This document shows positions 1 to 11,380 of a stretch of DNA of 64,000 bases, piece by piece; position 1 is the first letter of the stretch; every line of letters starts with the position of its first letter. The stretch is from Gymnopilus junonius. Lineage: Eukaryota; Basidiomycota; Agaricomycetes; Agaricales; Galerinaceae. A program made the translations under genes and the position numbers. Below the pieces are notes generated by a model that saw only the letters and a program-made list of their open reading frames with translations, did not search any database and had not been told where the DNA came from. The stretch lies in the NCBI GenBank assembly GCA_015501075.1, contig JADNYJ010000071.1:1-64000 (forward strand), in the 5' to 3' direction.

Positions 1-1063
1 TAGAGGCTGTCTCGTCTGGTCCGCGTGGTAATAACTTGAATGAAATCGGACAGGATATGGATGTGGGTGTGGTTGTAGATGGGCGGGAACGAGCACCACG
101 GGCGAATTGGGATTATTGCCATTCATTTCAGCGTCAACATCGCTGTTGGCGTTGGGTACCCTCCGACCCAATCCAGAACGCCTCCCTGTATCTGCGCAAG
201 ACAAAGAAAACCCCCAGCCCACTAGCAGGTTCCGTCCCAGGCCCAAGAGGAGACCAGGAGTCAGGCCTCAGGACGCACACCGGAACCTAGAACCCTTCTC
301 CTCTCTCAGGTCTCTTCGAGTCACATCTTCCTGCCGCCAATGGTACGCCCTCCTCGCCTTCTCCTTGTTCTTCTTTGAAAACTTTTCATTCCTAGGGCGC
401 ACTTCAATTCCTGGAACTTGAGCTCTTGTTGAACAATCCATGTTGGTAGCTGGACGCGTCTTAAGCTGTCTCTGGACGGCGGTGCAGTCGCCGCGCAGAA
501 AGGTACGATGAAAGTATAAAGTCGGGATCGTGCATGTGGCAGCAGCAGCAATGAAAAAGGCGACGGGTAATGCCAATGCGCTGGCAAAGTTGAATGGAGT
601 CCTCGGCAGAATGATGGTCTATGAAAGAAAAGAAAAGAATGAAGGCCAGCTTAACATTGGTAGGGAAGAAAAGGATAGAGATAAGAAAAAGAACGGCAAG
701 CATACCTGTTTTTGTAGGCACCAATGTTGATGAGCCCCGAACACCAGGAGGACGGAAAGGACGCGAACGTGGAATGTAGTTGGTAGTTGAATTCACAAGC
801 GGCACGGAGAACGACACCTTCGCCTTGACGGCGACTACAAGGCGGTGCTGTGGAGCAGGGCGGCTTGGCTGTGTCGAACGGGTGCCACGGAGAAACATCC
901 AAAAGATCTTGAAAACACTTTTGATGGGCAACGACTGGGGCTGGATGGGGCAGATACACAAGGAGAGATAGCTCTGTTGACAACGGGGCCACCTCAGACG
1001 GCTGCGTGCTCGGATTTTGAAATAGGAAAGCTGAATGGAGTCACAGAGCTGGCCGACCTTCAT
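1..1063 (-). CDS. Unidentified membrane protein gene, partial at left edge
   Basis: Family not recognised. Reading right to left, an exon near 580-270 encodes a hydrophobic stretch (ALPVAFFIAAAATCTIPTLY) followed by a basic, Lys/Arg-rich region (RPRNEKFSKKNKEKARR). After an apparent intron, a last exon at about 200-1 reads openly off the window edge and is rich in Asn, Pro and His (VDAEMNGNNPNSPVVLVPAH). An intron of about 87 bp with GT...CATAG borders lies near 705-619. The profile suggests one transmembrane anchor with a basic cytosolic flank. The 5' end is unresolved: two frames upstream (to 992 and 1063) are both open and I could not fix a start codon. The gene is incomplete because it continues past base 1. 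Confidence 0.35.
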
Positions 1064-1144
1064 CCATCCCTAATTAACTCGACGTCAAGTTGAGAAGCTG
1101 ATGGAAACGGTGGTTAGACTTAAATCACGGAAGCAGGACAATAG

Positions 1145-1517
1145 TCAGCGCACATAGCTATCGATCCACGACATAGGCGTCCAAGTGGGCAGCAGGAGTG
1201 GCTGTCTTCCCCAGTTCCAGCTGTACTCCTCCTCCGTGTCACATTTTCGAGCATCGTATTCGAGTGGGGGTCGGAACTCCCGAGGCAAGCTTAGCACGCC
1301 TGTAAAGATATCCAGGTCAGCAACGTGTAAGTGAATAGATATTGAATATTAGCAATAGAGCGCACCTTTGTCTCCTCTCGATTCCTGCGGACTATCGCGT
1401 CTGAAGTCGACAAGGGTCCTACATGTTGGTGGGAAGTTTTGTGGGCCACAGTATCGATCGAGGAGGAGAATGTGTTGGCAGTAGGTCAGCGGGTTGCCAG
1501 AACAGAGGAGGAAAGCG
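1145..1517 (-). CDS. Unidentified two-exon gene, 3' part
   Basis: Two exons too short for ordinary ORF finding join in frame. Exon 1366-1517 ends AAAG|GTGCGC and exon 1145-1299 follows TTTACAG; 152 and 155 bases fit one reading frame of about 101 codons ending in TGA at 1145. The peptide is Cys- and Trp-containing (LLCSGNPLTYCQHILLLDRY, then a Glu-rich stretch and YSWNWG). I do not recognise the family. An AG acceptor just before 1517 means more exons lie upstream (above 1520), but I could not place the start. It is convergent with nothing obvious and lies between the partial gene at the edge and the DUF6534-type gene. Confidence 0.4.
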
Positions 1518-1999
1518 CTGACGTCGGAGGCTTAGAGGACCAGCATGCCCATCGTTGATGACGATGAGCTCGTATTTGGCTATATGTGGCATGGGCCTCT
1601 ACCTGGCAGCACCGGCGTAACTCGGCAACCTTGATTCCCAGCTCCTTGTCGCTCGACCTTTTCACTTCATCACGGAAGAGCGGTTGTTACCTGCTACACT
1701 CTAATTTCCTTCATATCGCCTCCCAGGACATACTAAACTGTCTCTACTTTCCCATATTCCCTCTCTTGCGTCATCTTGTTTCCACCTGTCGGGTTACACT
1801 GCGATCCAAGTTTAGACGCTTGATGCTTTCTTCAACTTCCAATTCCTCACCAGTTGTCACCTCCCGTCGTCTTTCCTATCTTTATCTGACACATACATGC
1901 GCCGCGGGGTTTTATATTTCCATCGCTCAACCAGGGGTATCTGCTGTATGTAAGTTGTGTCGAGGTTGAGTTCCGTGCCCTGCTCTGGTGCGTTTCTCC

Positions 2000-4356
2000 A
2001 TTCAGCTGCCGAGATACTCGAGTCTTTACTGGGCGCTCTCGTGTTCATTATCATTGGGACAATGGGTCCCTGAAATGGCGGTACAAACAGGTAAGTTTTC
2101 AAGTTCGGCATGATGTCCTTCTAAGAATATCTCTTTCCCTAGAAACATGCAAACTCAAACTCTCGAAGCATCCGAATCTGATCGGAATTGAGAGGTCACA
2201 ATCTCATACGGTCTGAAAGCCCTCAGATGGGCAGCAAGCTCCGTCTCCAAGTAAGATATTCCGGCTCTACGGTTTCACTACACGTACGTCCGCTCAAAAG
2301 AATTCGAACCCTCCGCGCACCTGATTAACATGCATTCCACAATCAACACCAGGATCAGTATTCTATGATGGCGAAACAGGAAGTATCACATTTGATTCAA
2401 GCCTTAAACCCATAACAACGGGAGTGGCTGGCCCCTGTTCACAGTTGGTCTCTCCATCCTCGCTTATCGACCATGTCCTTCCCATTCATTCCTCCGGATA
2501 TTGTCAGAACGTAAGTGTATTTGTATTTGACGCTGACTTGTTCTCACTTTATCCATTCTACGCACTTGTAGTGTGGGACCTTGAGTAAGGGGTCAATAAA
2601 GTTTGGATGAAGCGCTCCTTCGTGACTGACCGTGAACGCAACCCGAGGTCGTCAGCTACCTCCTCCACTGGGGCCTTTTCGGGACGCTCACAACTCAAGT
2701 TTGTACGTCCCTCTCCCTCTTTCCTTATCCACCCTCCATACCCCCCATACCTCCCCCTCCTTAGCACGCTAACATGCTAACATCCCTCCCTTTCTCCACC
2801 AGATCTCTTTTCATCGAATTTCCATATGACTCGCGAGGCCTCAAAGCTCTCGTATATATTACCACCTAGCACAAGTCGCTCAGACCTTCCTCATCACCGA
2901 ATCCGATTTCCGCGCTTTCGGACTGGGGTACGGACAAGTTGATGCAGTGGAGAATGAGGAAACGATGTGGTTCTCGGGTTCGTTGAGTTCGTTGAGTGCG
3001 TTTGGGCTTTTTATTTCATTGTTTCTTCCTTTAATCTTTGTTCCGATTACGTTGGTTGCCTCTATTCCCTCGATTCCATTCGGTTTTGTTACATTCCCTC
3101 CAACTTCCTTCATTCGTTTGTTTTTTGGAATTCAATTTGACTTCATTTGACGAAATCAACTTGACCGGACTAATTCCGCCGTCCTATAGTTGTTTTCGTC
3201 GTCCAGCTTTTCTACGCCAATCACATCCGCACTGCGCGCCCAAGCTCGCGCATACTGCCCTACTGTATCTCCCTTGTGGGTCAGCTCTATTTCTCCTTAT
3301 AAGTACCAGAATTTTAACTTCTTCGCATCTCTTACCAGCTCGCCCTGACCCAACTCGGAGGAGGGATAGCGACGGGGATCATCGCACATCAAGCACATTT
3401 GCTGACGAACCTCTTTGGGCGCAAGTTCTATATCGCGACTGGAGTACGTCCGGCCTTCCATTTCTTCACCGTTAACGTTTTGAGTAACGAACTCCCTTCC
3501 AATTTCTCGTTATTCCCTTATTCTGTTTGATAGTTATGGAATGGAGCATCGCTTGTGTGTGATATTCTCATAGCGGGTGCTATGATTATCTCATATGTTC
3601 GTAAATCCCTTCAATTTCCCTGCTATTTCTCATCGGTAACCCTCCTTAGCTATCGCGTCCCACCACACAATGGAACGTCGCACGTAGGATCATCAAGAAC
3701 CTCATCCAACTGACCACTGAAACCGGAACATTAATGGGTCAGTCAGCTTACAGCATTGCTAGCGCTCAACACTCCCAGAAACTCACGGCCCGCTCTTCGC
3801 TCTTCCTTCTAGTAACCATCACCATCATCAACCTCACTCTATCCCTCCTCCCTGCCTCCTCATCAACCATCACCATCACCACCACCTCCACCACCTCCCC
3901 AAGACCAACAGTTGCCTCCTCATCCACCACCTCACCAAAACCAACAGTCGCCTACCTCCAAACCAGCTCTGGCATCCTCGCAAAGATCTACTCCACCTCC
4001 ATGATGGCCTTCCTCAACTCACGCGTCCCCCTCCTCAGTCCGTCCAGAAAAGGTGGAAAGCAAGATGAGTTTGGGACGATTTCGTCTGATATCCGGATTC
4101 CAAGGCGAAAGTTCGGTGGGATGACTACCACCACCACCACCACTACTACTGCGGATGTGGTGGATAGTAAAGGGGGAATAGGAGGGGTGGCGACGCGGCA
4201 GGGATCGGATGGGTTCATGGTTACGGCTGTTGATGAGGCTGAGTGGGATGCAAGTGGGATGGTTAAGGTGAGTATATTCTTTTCTCTCGGTATAAGGACT
4301 GCCGTTGACTATTTTCTTTTTTCGTGTTCAATTAGAATAAGATGCAGAATGCGTAA
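2000..4356 (+). pseudogene. DUF6534-type multi-pass membrane protein gene, probably decayed
   Basis: Scattered exons match the order of conserved blocks in the basidiomycete DUF6534 membrane family. They include LLGALVFIIIGTM near 2019-2060, FGLGYGQVDAVENEETMWFS near 2915-2975, PIVVFVVQLFYANHIR near 3182-3230, LTQLGGGIATGIIAHQAH near 3348-3400 then LLTNLFGRKFYIATG, WNGASLVCDILIAGAMI near 3540-3590, and GILAKIYSTSMMAFLNSR near 3970-4025. The last short exon (VKNKMQNA, stop at 4354-4356) follows a GTGAGT...TTAG intron. Family members are multi-pass membrane proteins of unknown function. The exon near 2800-2890 reads through only if a one- or two-base shift is allowed (a TAG falls in frame at about 2866), and no convincing start is visible, so the gene may be inactive. 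Its 3' part lies inside the inverted duplication; the matching right-arm end is at 63724-64000. Confidence 0.55.
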
Positions 4357-4537
4357 TTAAGAACTTGTATCAATCTCAAGTGGTCAAAGGGATACAGTCG
4401 GGATGTACTGTTTATTTATTATTGCTGTATTATGTATACAGCACATGGGTCAGCATGATCATGATGTCCGTGCTCATTTTTCGTTTCAGTTTTCCCGTTG
4501 AGAAGATGTCATATTAAAAATTACTTGAAATCGATAC

Positions 4538-5531
4538 TCAAGCACGCCCCTGGGTGCACTGACTTTTGTGATTCTTCCAGTCCGTCTTCTGGCACTCCCG
4601 AGAGCAGTATTTCACTGCCTTACATCCCGCGCAGACTTTCAGATCTGATTGATCGTCTATCCCGCATGTCGTACAGCTATCCCGGTTGGCTTCCCGCACG
4701 ATCTGTTTATTTCCTATGGAAGATATGTCCTATTAACAATCAGAGAGATACTGAAGGAAAGGACGTACTGTATTTCTCTAGATTGGTAATAGTGCGATCC
4801 GTTCTATCCAATACGTCGTAAAAATATGTCAGTCTATCTTCCAAGATGGAAGGGGGAGTTGGTATGGGAACCTTTGTACGGATATTTCCAGTTCTGCAGT
4901 GACAGCGGATTGGTATACGGGTCCAGTGGATCCTTCGCAGCCTCCTCTATAAAAATATGAGTGATAGACTACTCTAAAAGAAACTATCAGTCAACTCACC
5001 CCGAATCTTCCTAACCATCTTCTCATCCTCAATCAATGTCGCCATCCGATTGACCACATTATCCTTGAGGAACTTCTTGACAATCTCCAACATCCCCGTC
5101 GGACAATCGAGCCAGATCCGATGACTCGCACCTCCAATATTCACCGGCGGCCCCGGCCAATCCCTCTTCTTCACCACAAACAGATCGCCTCTATAGAACG
5201 GCTTCGGACCAGGATGCTTCGGATCGACACCAACCACGCGCGCGACGGATCGGTTGATGGGGAGCCGGACGTTGATGTTGAAATAAACGATGTACGTTCC
5301 GTTCAGAGATCGCTCGAGTTGGTTTGACACGACGATGGGGTTGACTCGCGTATCGTTGATGCATTTGCCGTAGGAGGCGTGGAGGTTGAGGGCGGTGGTG
5401 GAGGAGTACCCGTGTGGGTGGTTGGCACCTTCTTGGCTGAACTCCATGAGAGCGAAGCGGTGTGAGTCTTCATTGGCGGGGAAGATGAGGACGTTGCGGG
5501 AAACAGTGTCGAGTGGGTTGCGTGTGGTCAT
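4538..5531 (-). pseudogene. MYND zinc-finger protein gene, frameshifted copy
   Basis: This is the left-arm copy of the intact gene at 62552-63544. The start is ATG at 5531, conserved in both copies. The first exon encodes an acidic/hydrophobic domain of about 177 residues with MTTRNPLDTVSR at the N-terminus. Introns with GT...TAG and GTACGT...CCATAG borders lie at the same places as in the partner. The last exon (4538-4713) would encode the MYND finger (CxxC, CxxC, then YCSRECQ and HKSQC). In exon 2 this copy has five C (complement of G at 4852-4856) where the partner has four, which shifts the frame and gives a stop before the finger. MYND fingers usually bind proline-rich protein partners. 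The lesion is one base in a homopolymer and should be checked against reads. Confidence 0.75.
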
Positions 5532-7079
5532 GATGGCGCAAATCTGGCGTGGGCGTAGATCGGATCGTGTATATAGAGTTTGGACAGGAGAGAAGTACAG
5601 AAGGGGGAGAAATCGATTGAAATCGATCGATCGCAGGAGGAAAGATTGGACAATTGAATCTAATCCTAGAGCAGCAACTTTTATCGTAAATAGAAACCCT
5701 ATATTAGAGAACAATAAGTTCTTACCAGTTACAGTATAGGAACAAAGCCCCACCAGTCCACGAACTTAGGAGGTTGACATACGAGAAATTCTGCCAAAAT
5801 ACGAGAATAAATGCAGAAACATGCAGTCGGACGATGTTGGCGGGAGAGACTTGGGATATACAAGCCGAGGTGTATAGGAAAGATGAAGGAGGCGTCGACT
5901 TGGAAGGAGAAAGCGTATGCACTAAAAATAGAGCTGGGTCCGGATGTCCCAGCAATGCTTTTGCCACACGTGATCTTGTGATGCTGCCGAGTCTGCCGAG
6001 TCCGAACTCCCGACGCTTTCGCCTTGCTCCCTATCACCCAACTTCCGCTTCCCAGAGCCAGCATGGTCTTCCTCTGAAAAATGGCTTATGGTTGTCTCTC
6101 GTCCTTTCTATGGTGCACATTTATTTCTACACTCCTATTATCCTTGATTTACATTGAAGATTTCTAGAGATAAAGCATTGACGGACAACACGTCAAGTTC
6201 TTAACTCACTATCGGTGTAGTGGGGCGAAATGTGATAGACATAGGACCACAGATTCTTTATTTACGGTGGTGTGTGCTTCAAGTGTTGACGGAACGCTAC
6301 AATTACCTAGAATAGCAGGCGATTAATCTTTCCGTATTTGGAGTCCGCGGATTGTAGTTGTCGAGGTCGCGTCAGTCCAGACCGAACAAAGTGGGTTTGA
6401 CAATCGCATTCCATGCCAGCACAGCAACACCCAGAATTTTTGAAGTCACTGGAAAGAATTGGGGCATTTTTTATGGCGACTTGGGCCATCAACGACCGCG
6501 GTGGAGCTACTGGGTTACTCTCATGCTTGTCGTCGTCTTGTGTATTCCTTGAGTTTGAAATATCGGTCATCGACACTACTTACAATTTGTGCTGTCTATC
6601 TGGGGATATCACTACAATCTCTGATTCACGATCCTCCATGCCTTTATGTGTGGTGGAATTCTCCTTGTTGTCTTTGTAACTGAAATGATTATGACTTTTC
6701 TGCATGGGTATATAGTCCTTCTATCCTTCGTTCCAGCCCCAAGTATCACCTTATATTTAAAGGCAGGTATGCTCAAACCGTCATATGTAAACTTTCATGT
6801 TTTAATATTAGGGTTAAGTGACTAAGGAACCATCAATTCTCGCATCGAAATTAGAAGTCCAATTATTTAGCTGTGCTTACTTATCATGACCTTTACCCTC
6901 GGGCGTCTTCGGTGGTCTCTATTTCAGTGTTTCTCTCAACCCAACTGCTTTACAGCTCGAAAACTGCCTTAATATGCTCTCCAGGTGCGGGTCGACATTG
7001 ATTTGACCTCGATATCTGCTTACCATGTACAATCAAGGTACTCTACCAACATGAACATCACTCCCTCCGTCTGCTCCTA

Positions 7080-8671
7080 TCGAAACTATCCCACCGGAAC
7101 TTCTGGCCGATATCTTCCGCCGGGTTTACGAGGACCACAAGGCGTTCCCACCCCTCGAGTTTTTTCGAACGATTTCTTTCTTATCCTGAAACTGACAACG
7201 TCAATGAACAAGATCTCCAAATGCCGATACAGAACGAGCAATCGCAGAAGACCGACGGGAAGTATCTACGTTTGTCACTATCCAGCCAAACATCTTCTAC
7301 ACTGCTGCAATGCCCAATCTTTTTCCATATGCTTTAGCAGCTGTTAGCCCTACTTGGGAAGCAGTTTTATCATCGTCTCCTGAGTACTGGACCCGCCTAG
7401 TGCTCTTCATTGGTGCGGATTCTACTCCCGTCGAACAGGCTCAAAGGTATATTGAGTGGTCGTGTGGCTTACCAATCGATGTGTTCATTTTGAACAAAAA
7501 TCCTGGAGGGCGCTGGTCTCCCAATCGTATGGGCGAAAAGGAAACGCTCAGTGCTTTTATTCAGCTCTTGCAGCCTCACATGGAGCGTTGCCGTAGTTTT
7601 CACATTGAAGTCTTCATGCATTCCTCGTTGCCGACACTTGATTTCATCTCCGATCGTGCGACTCTATTGCGCTCACTGTACATGCTGCCAATTATCGGTA
7701 ACTTGGATGACTGGGATATGGAGACGGAAGTGGATCAAGTGCAGACAGACTCTGTCGTGCATTCTCATCCACATTTACAGACCATGACCATCGACGGCCG
7801 AACTTTTCTTCAAGCATTAAACAACCCTCCTCCTTGGTTTACATATCAACAGCAACTGCGACACCTTCACATTGAAGGGTTCAGGTACGAACACCTCCGT
7901 CTTCCACTTAGCGCCACTCTAGCCCATATTTCCACCAAAATGAATCGCACCCTCGTCTCACTCTCACTCTCCCGCTTACCCTTCAAAATCGATACAAAAG
8001 CCCTCGAAGCCGACTCGTACACTCTCGAAAACCTGAATTATCTCTCCCTGAAAAGCCTCCAGCCCAGTGGCATCTCGGAACTGTTCCGCCTCACCCACCT
8101 TCCCGAACTGATGATCCTCAAATTCCAACACTGTTTCGGCATCCAATCCGATATCTTTCAACACATCGATACCAACGTCCCTGTCCTCATATTCCACGGC
8201 TACGGTACCGACTCTCTGGAACTCTCTCCGCCGCCATTTTCGGACGATTTCGACGCCTACGCTAGATCAGCCTCGCCTGGCCAAGCTCCTCATGCAGATA
8301 TGATACCGCTTCTTTCTGGATGGGAGGGCTACATCCTATGTCTGACGAATTCCCAAACACCCTTCGACCTCCTCATTGAGGCATTTTCCACGACAACTGA
8401 GGCAGAGGCTGAGGATGGGACGGGTGCGGTGATGTGTTCGAGTATGCAGAAGCTCATACTTGAAAGATGCCCGTCACCTTCGTTTGGTGTGGTGAAGAAA
8501 ATGATCGAAACTCGGAATCGGAGGGTCAATTATGATGATCCGGATTGGAAGACGCAAGATTACGATGCACCGGCAATCCTGACGCTTGCGTTTGATAAAT
8601 GTGAGCCGCGCTGGACGACGGAGGAAATCAAATGGGTGAAAGAGAGGGTCGTTGAGTTTGATTGGACATAG
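7080..8671 (+). CDS. F-box-like protein, left copy, N-terminal frame disrupted
   Basis: An uninterrupted 453-codon ORF runs from ATG 7310 to TAG 8671. Just upstream, in another frame, lies an F-box-like start (IPPELLADIFRRVYEDHKAF, about 7087-7147) typical of Agaricomycete F-box proteins, followed in the ORF by SPTWEAVLSSSPEYWTRLVL, the usual continuation of such F-boxes. The rest resembles a leucine-rich tail. F-box proteins link substrates to Skp1-cullin ubiquitin ligases. Compared with the right copy this one has an extra T in the run at 7160-7165 and one A fewer at 7219-7221, so the F-box helix and the body are not in one frame and a stop intervenes. The C-terminal part is intact here but frameshifted in the partner (47216-48810). 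If translated from 7310 the product would lack most of the F-box. Confidence 0.7.
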
Positions 8672-8819
8672 ATGGGTCAGTCACTAGTCACTAATTACTT
8701 CTCCCTTATTCCTTTTCTACCGTCATGCCAAGGCAGTTTTGCTAAGCGTACGATTTATTACAATTATCTGATCAGAAATTGTGGTAAATCGATACTGTGC
8801 TACCCATCGTACTAATCTA

Positions 8820-9560
8820 ATCTTCGTCCTTGCCAAACCCAATATCATTGTTGACGAAGACTTGGCCGGGGAGATTGAGATTGTCACCAAGAGCGGGAGA
8901 GGGTGGGTGAGATGAGCAGGATACGTCTTACACCCAGCGTCTTGGAAGCGACGAGGGTGTGTATATTGTGGTTGATGAACTGGAGATGGTGAACTTGAAG
9001 GTGAGGATACGTGAGGGGAAACCCATGTCGAGGTTGTGATGAAAATCTTGAAACGAGGTTGATGTATGATATAAAGCGAGCTTCGAAACTTTGAGGTTGC
9101 AATCCATCTGTAAGTTGGCATTCAGTTCAATCTCAAGCAAAAAATCATACCAACTGACGCAGTAGCGAAGACAACGATCTCATCCTCTCTTGGCACAGTG
9201 ACGCAGACGGAAGATGACAGCACATCCTCAGGCCCCAAGATCGTCACATCCACCTCCATGTCCTCCTCCGCCTCCTCAACGGCACTAGCGGCGCCGAAGT
9301 CGAAGGCTTGGAAGACGGGAATAACGTCAGTCGAAGCAGCGGGTACTTCATTCCATGGCTCGAGCGACCTGAACCGTTGGGACCGGAGTGGAGGTGCAGG
9401 CCAAGTTTTTCAGAGGATGGTGAGGGAGCGGGCTACATCTAGGTCGGGGATCAATATGTTGCTGTTAGGGCTGAGTTGGGTGAAAAGAGTCTGACTCTGA
9501 GCCGAGAGAAAACGCGTATATCCACGTGATTCTGCTTTACTTACCCCGCATTCGAATCTG
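8820..9560 (-). CDS. Unidentified gene conserved in both arms, left copy
   Basis: On the minus strand an open stretch (AASTDVIPVFQAFDFG near 9350-9300, then an acidic run and DEIVVFATASVG near 9180-9160) leads into an intron ending TTACAG and then an exon starting MDCNLKVSKLALYH near 9110. A last exon near 8880-8820 reads DNLNLPGQVFVNNDIG and ends at a stop. The right arm has the same reading frame at 46100-47070 on the plus strand, so the frame is shared by both copies. An in-frame TGA precedes the block in both copies (about 9410 here), so either an unseen intron exists or only the 3' part is coding. The plus-strand ORF at 9198-9494 is also open in both copies, but the splice sites favour the minus strand. 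Family not recognised. Confidence 0.35.
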
Positions 9561-9629
9561 ACACTGGGTCTTGACTCCCACTTTTTTTTGTTCTCTCTCT
9601 CTCATTCTATTGTCTTCACCGGACTCGCT

Positions 9630-10971
9630 ATGGCCTTACGACCGCGAAATAGGTCTAATTCAAGTCTCAAATCATCGACTCACAGTCAAATAGAGGAATG
9701 GTGGGAGGGAGGCTCATCCGCCGGTACTTAGTCTCTCCTTCTTTCTGCGTTGTCAAAGGCTCATGAAATGTCTTCCGGATCTGCGTATTTTCCCCGAAAT
9801 CCTCGACCTTGACCTCTAAACGACATCTACGCCATGGATGCACACTCTCCAACTCGACCCACCGCACCCCTCCTCTCATTCTAGACAGCATCGCAGAGGA
9901 CACCACAGGCTCAGAATACTACATGGACCTAGGCACCGAATCGCCCATGCCTGGAACACCCCATCTCGTCAAAGACCAGGCTTTCGTGCAGCAATGGGCC
10001 GCGGCGGGGATCGCTGTTCCGAGGGTGCCAGCGCGACGTGCGTCTTGGCGTTCCTTGTCATCTTTGGATAGAGAGCGTGAGCGCGCGAAGGTGGTGAGGA
10101 GGGATGTGGATGTGGATGTGGATGTGGATCGCGATTGTGGGATTTGGTAAGGTTGTTGTTGTTATAGTTTTCGATCCTTCCTTACCAAAATCACAAATTT
10201 CTTCATGTAATAGCTTTGAGTACGCAGTTGTGCCGTGCAGAACGCTATGCTGCGGAAAGATATTCTGCACCGAACATCTCGCGGATGTACGTCCCGTCAC
10301 CCATATAACTTCTCTTTCCTCCCTCTTCAATGCTAACGCTAACAACACCCCAGTGGCTTCACGGTCCCAACGCGGAAGGACGGTGCCCGAACTGCGAAAA
10401 CGCGTGCTCGCTTGAAGGGGGCACACTCTCCCTCGCGACTCCCTCATTGAAACACCCGTCAGCTGCCCCCCTCACTACTCCCAATTCCAAGCCCAGTCCT
10501 TCCTCGCGTTCATCTTCACCCCGTTCTAGCCCCGAAGGTTCGCAGAGTCAGAGCCAAGATCAGAGTAAGAAGAAGAAGAACGCTTCTTACGCTTCTTCGC
10601 CTTCCTCACGGGATCATCATGATGGACCTTCTTTCCCCGGATCTTCACCCCCGCGTCTTCCTCATTCCCACTCTTATTCCCAACTACCTTCAGCCACGGT
10701 GCCTGTACTCACCACCGACCCGACATCATCATCCACCACCTCGTCCCCAACACTCTCAACAGCTGCATCCATTGACACCTTCAGCTCCGGTGAGGATGAA
10801 CCAAGTCCATCACATAAAACGTCCCTCCAGATAGGCATCGGCGCGGGGAGTAATCTAAATCCCAATCTCAGCACGACGCTCTTTTCCGCTCCCACTTCGT
10901 CATGGGGCGCCGCGAGCCGGTTGGTGAGCATCGTGGTGTTTATTATGTTGGTGTATAAGGTTTTGTCGTGA
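9630..10971 (+). pseudogene. RING-finger protein with C-terminal membrane anchor, left copy
   Basis: The RING finger appears when two short introns (about 10149-10211 and 10288-10353) are removed. The spliced frame reads DCGICFEYAVVPC, then TLCCGKIFCTEHLADWL and GRCPNCENAC, a C3HC4-type order of zinc ligands. A Ser/Pro/Thr-rich linker follows, and the protein ends with a hydrophobic segment (RLVSIVVFIMLVYKVLS), as in tail-anchored membrane E3 ligases. The first exon starts at ATG 9630 (MALRPRNRSNSSLKSSTHSQ). Between exon 1 and the RING this copy has lost about 80 bp relative to the right arm (near 9866) and has TGA at about 9814 where the right copy reads CAA, so the 5' half appears broken. 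The RING and anchor remain open. The role as a membrane-bound ubiquitin ligase is inferred from domains. Confidence 0.6.
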
Positions 10972-11380
10972 GGATGAGATGGTCGGATTTGAATTGGGTG
11001 GATTTTGGGTGGACTCTTAGGGTTTCATTCGCGCGCGCTGGAAGGGTGTCGTTATTCCAGCGTCCAATCTCCAGCTTCCAGAATCCAGAATCCGGCGTGG
11101 ATATAGATATGGCTGAGAAAACACATGCCAGATCCACGTACACCCCATGATACGCTACCTATCTGGTTCCCTAGTGGCTTGGGATATTCTTTTCTTGAAT
11201 CGGATCGGATATGAGCTTCAACGTCAACGCTCTATCGCCAATCATCGATCATCCATCGCCATTCGTCCGTCCTTCTTTCCTGTCTCGCCGTTGTACTTGC
11301 ACGTCTCTTCCCCTTGTCCCTTTTCTTTTCCTTCTTTTAACTTTGATTATCCTGACGACTTGTAACGACTCACTCATGAC

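Larger units (their letters stand above)
4085..11380. repeat. Left arm of large inverted duplication
   Basis: Read on the opposite strand this segment matches 61715-64000 and then 49512-44165. Examples are the MYND gene (4538-5531 versus 62552-63544), the upstream region at 5760-6370 versus 61715-62340, the F-box gene (7080-8671 versus 47216-48810), the small region at 8820-9500 versus 46100-47070, and the RING gene (9630-10971 versus 44519-45911). Similarity fades near 11380 on this side and 44165 on the other. The outer boundary cannot be seen because the partner arm runs off the right edge at 64000. The left F-box ORF and its right partner differ at only seven residues over the first ~320 shared codons. 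Confidence 0.9.

Noticed and set aside
1586..1969. 127-codon plus-strand ORF before the DUF6534 gene
   Set aside because: No domain, no splice links and unusual composition; it may be 5' flank only.
9198..9494. Plus-strand ORF conserved in both arms (MTQTED...)
   Set aside because: Conservation is expected from duplication. The opposite strand has matching splice sites and a better reading, so this was not listed as a gene, but it is not excluded.
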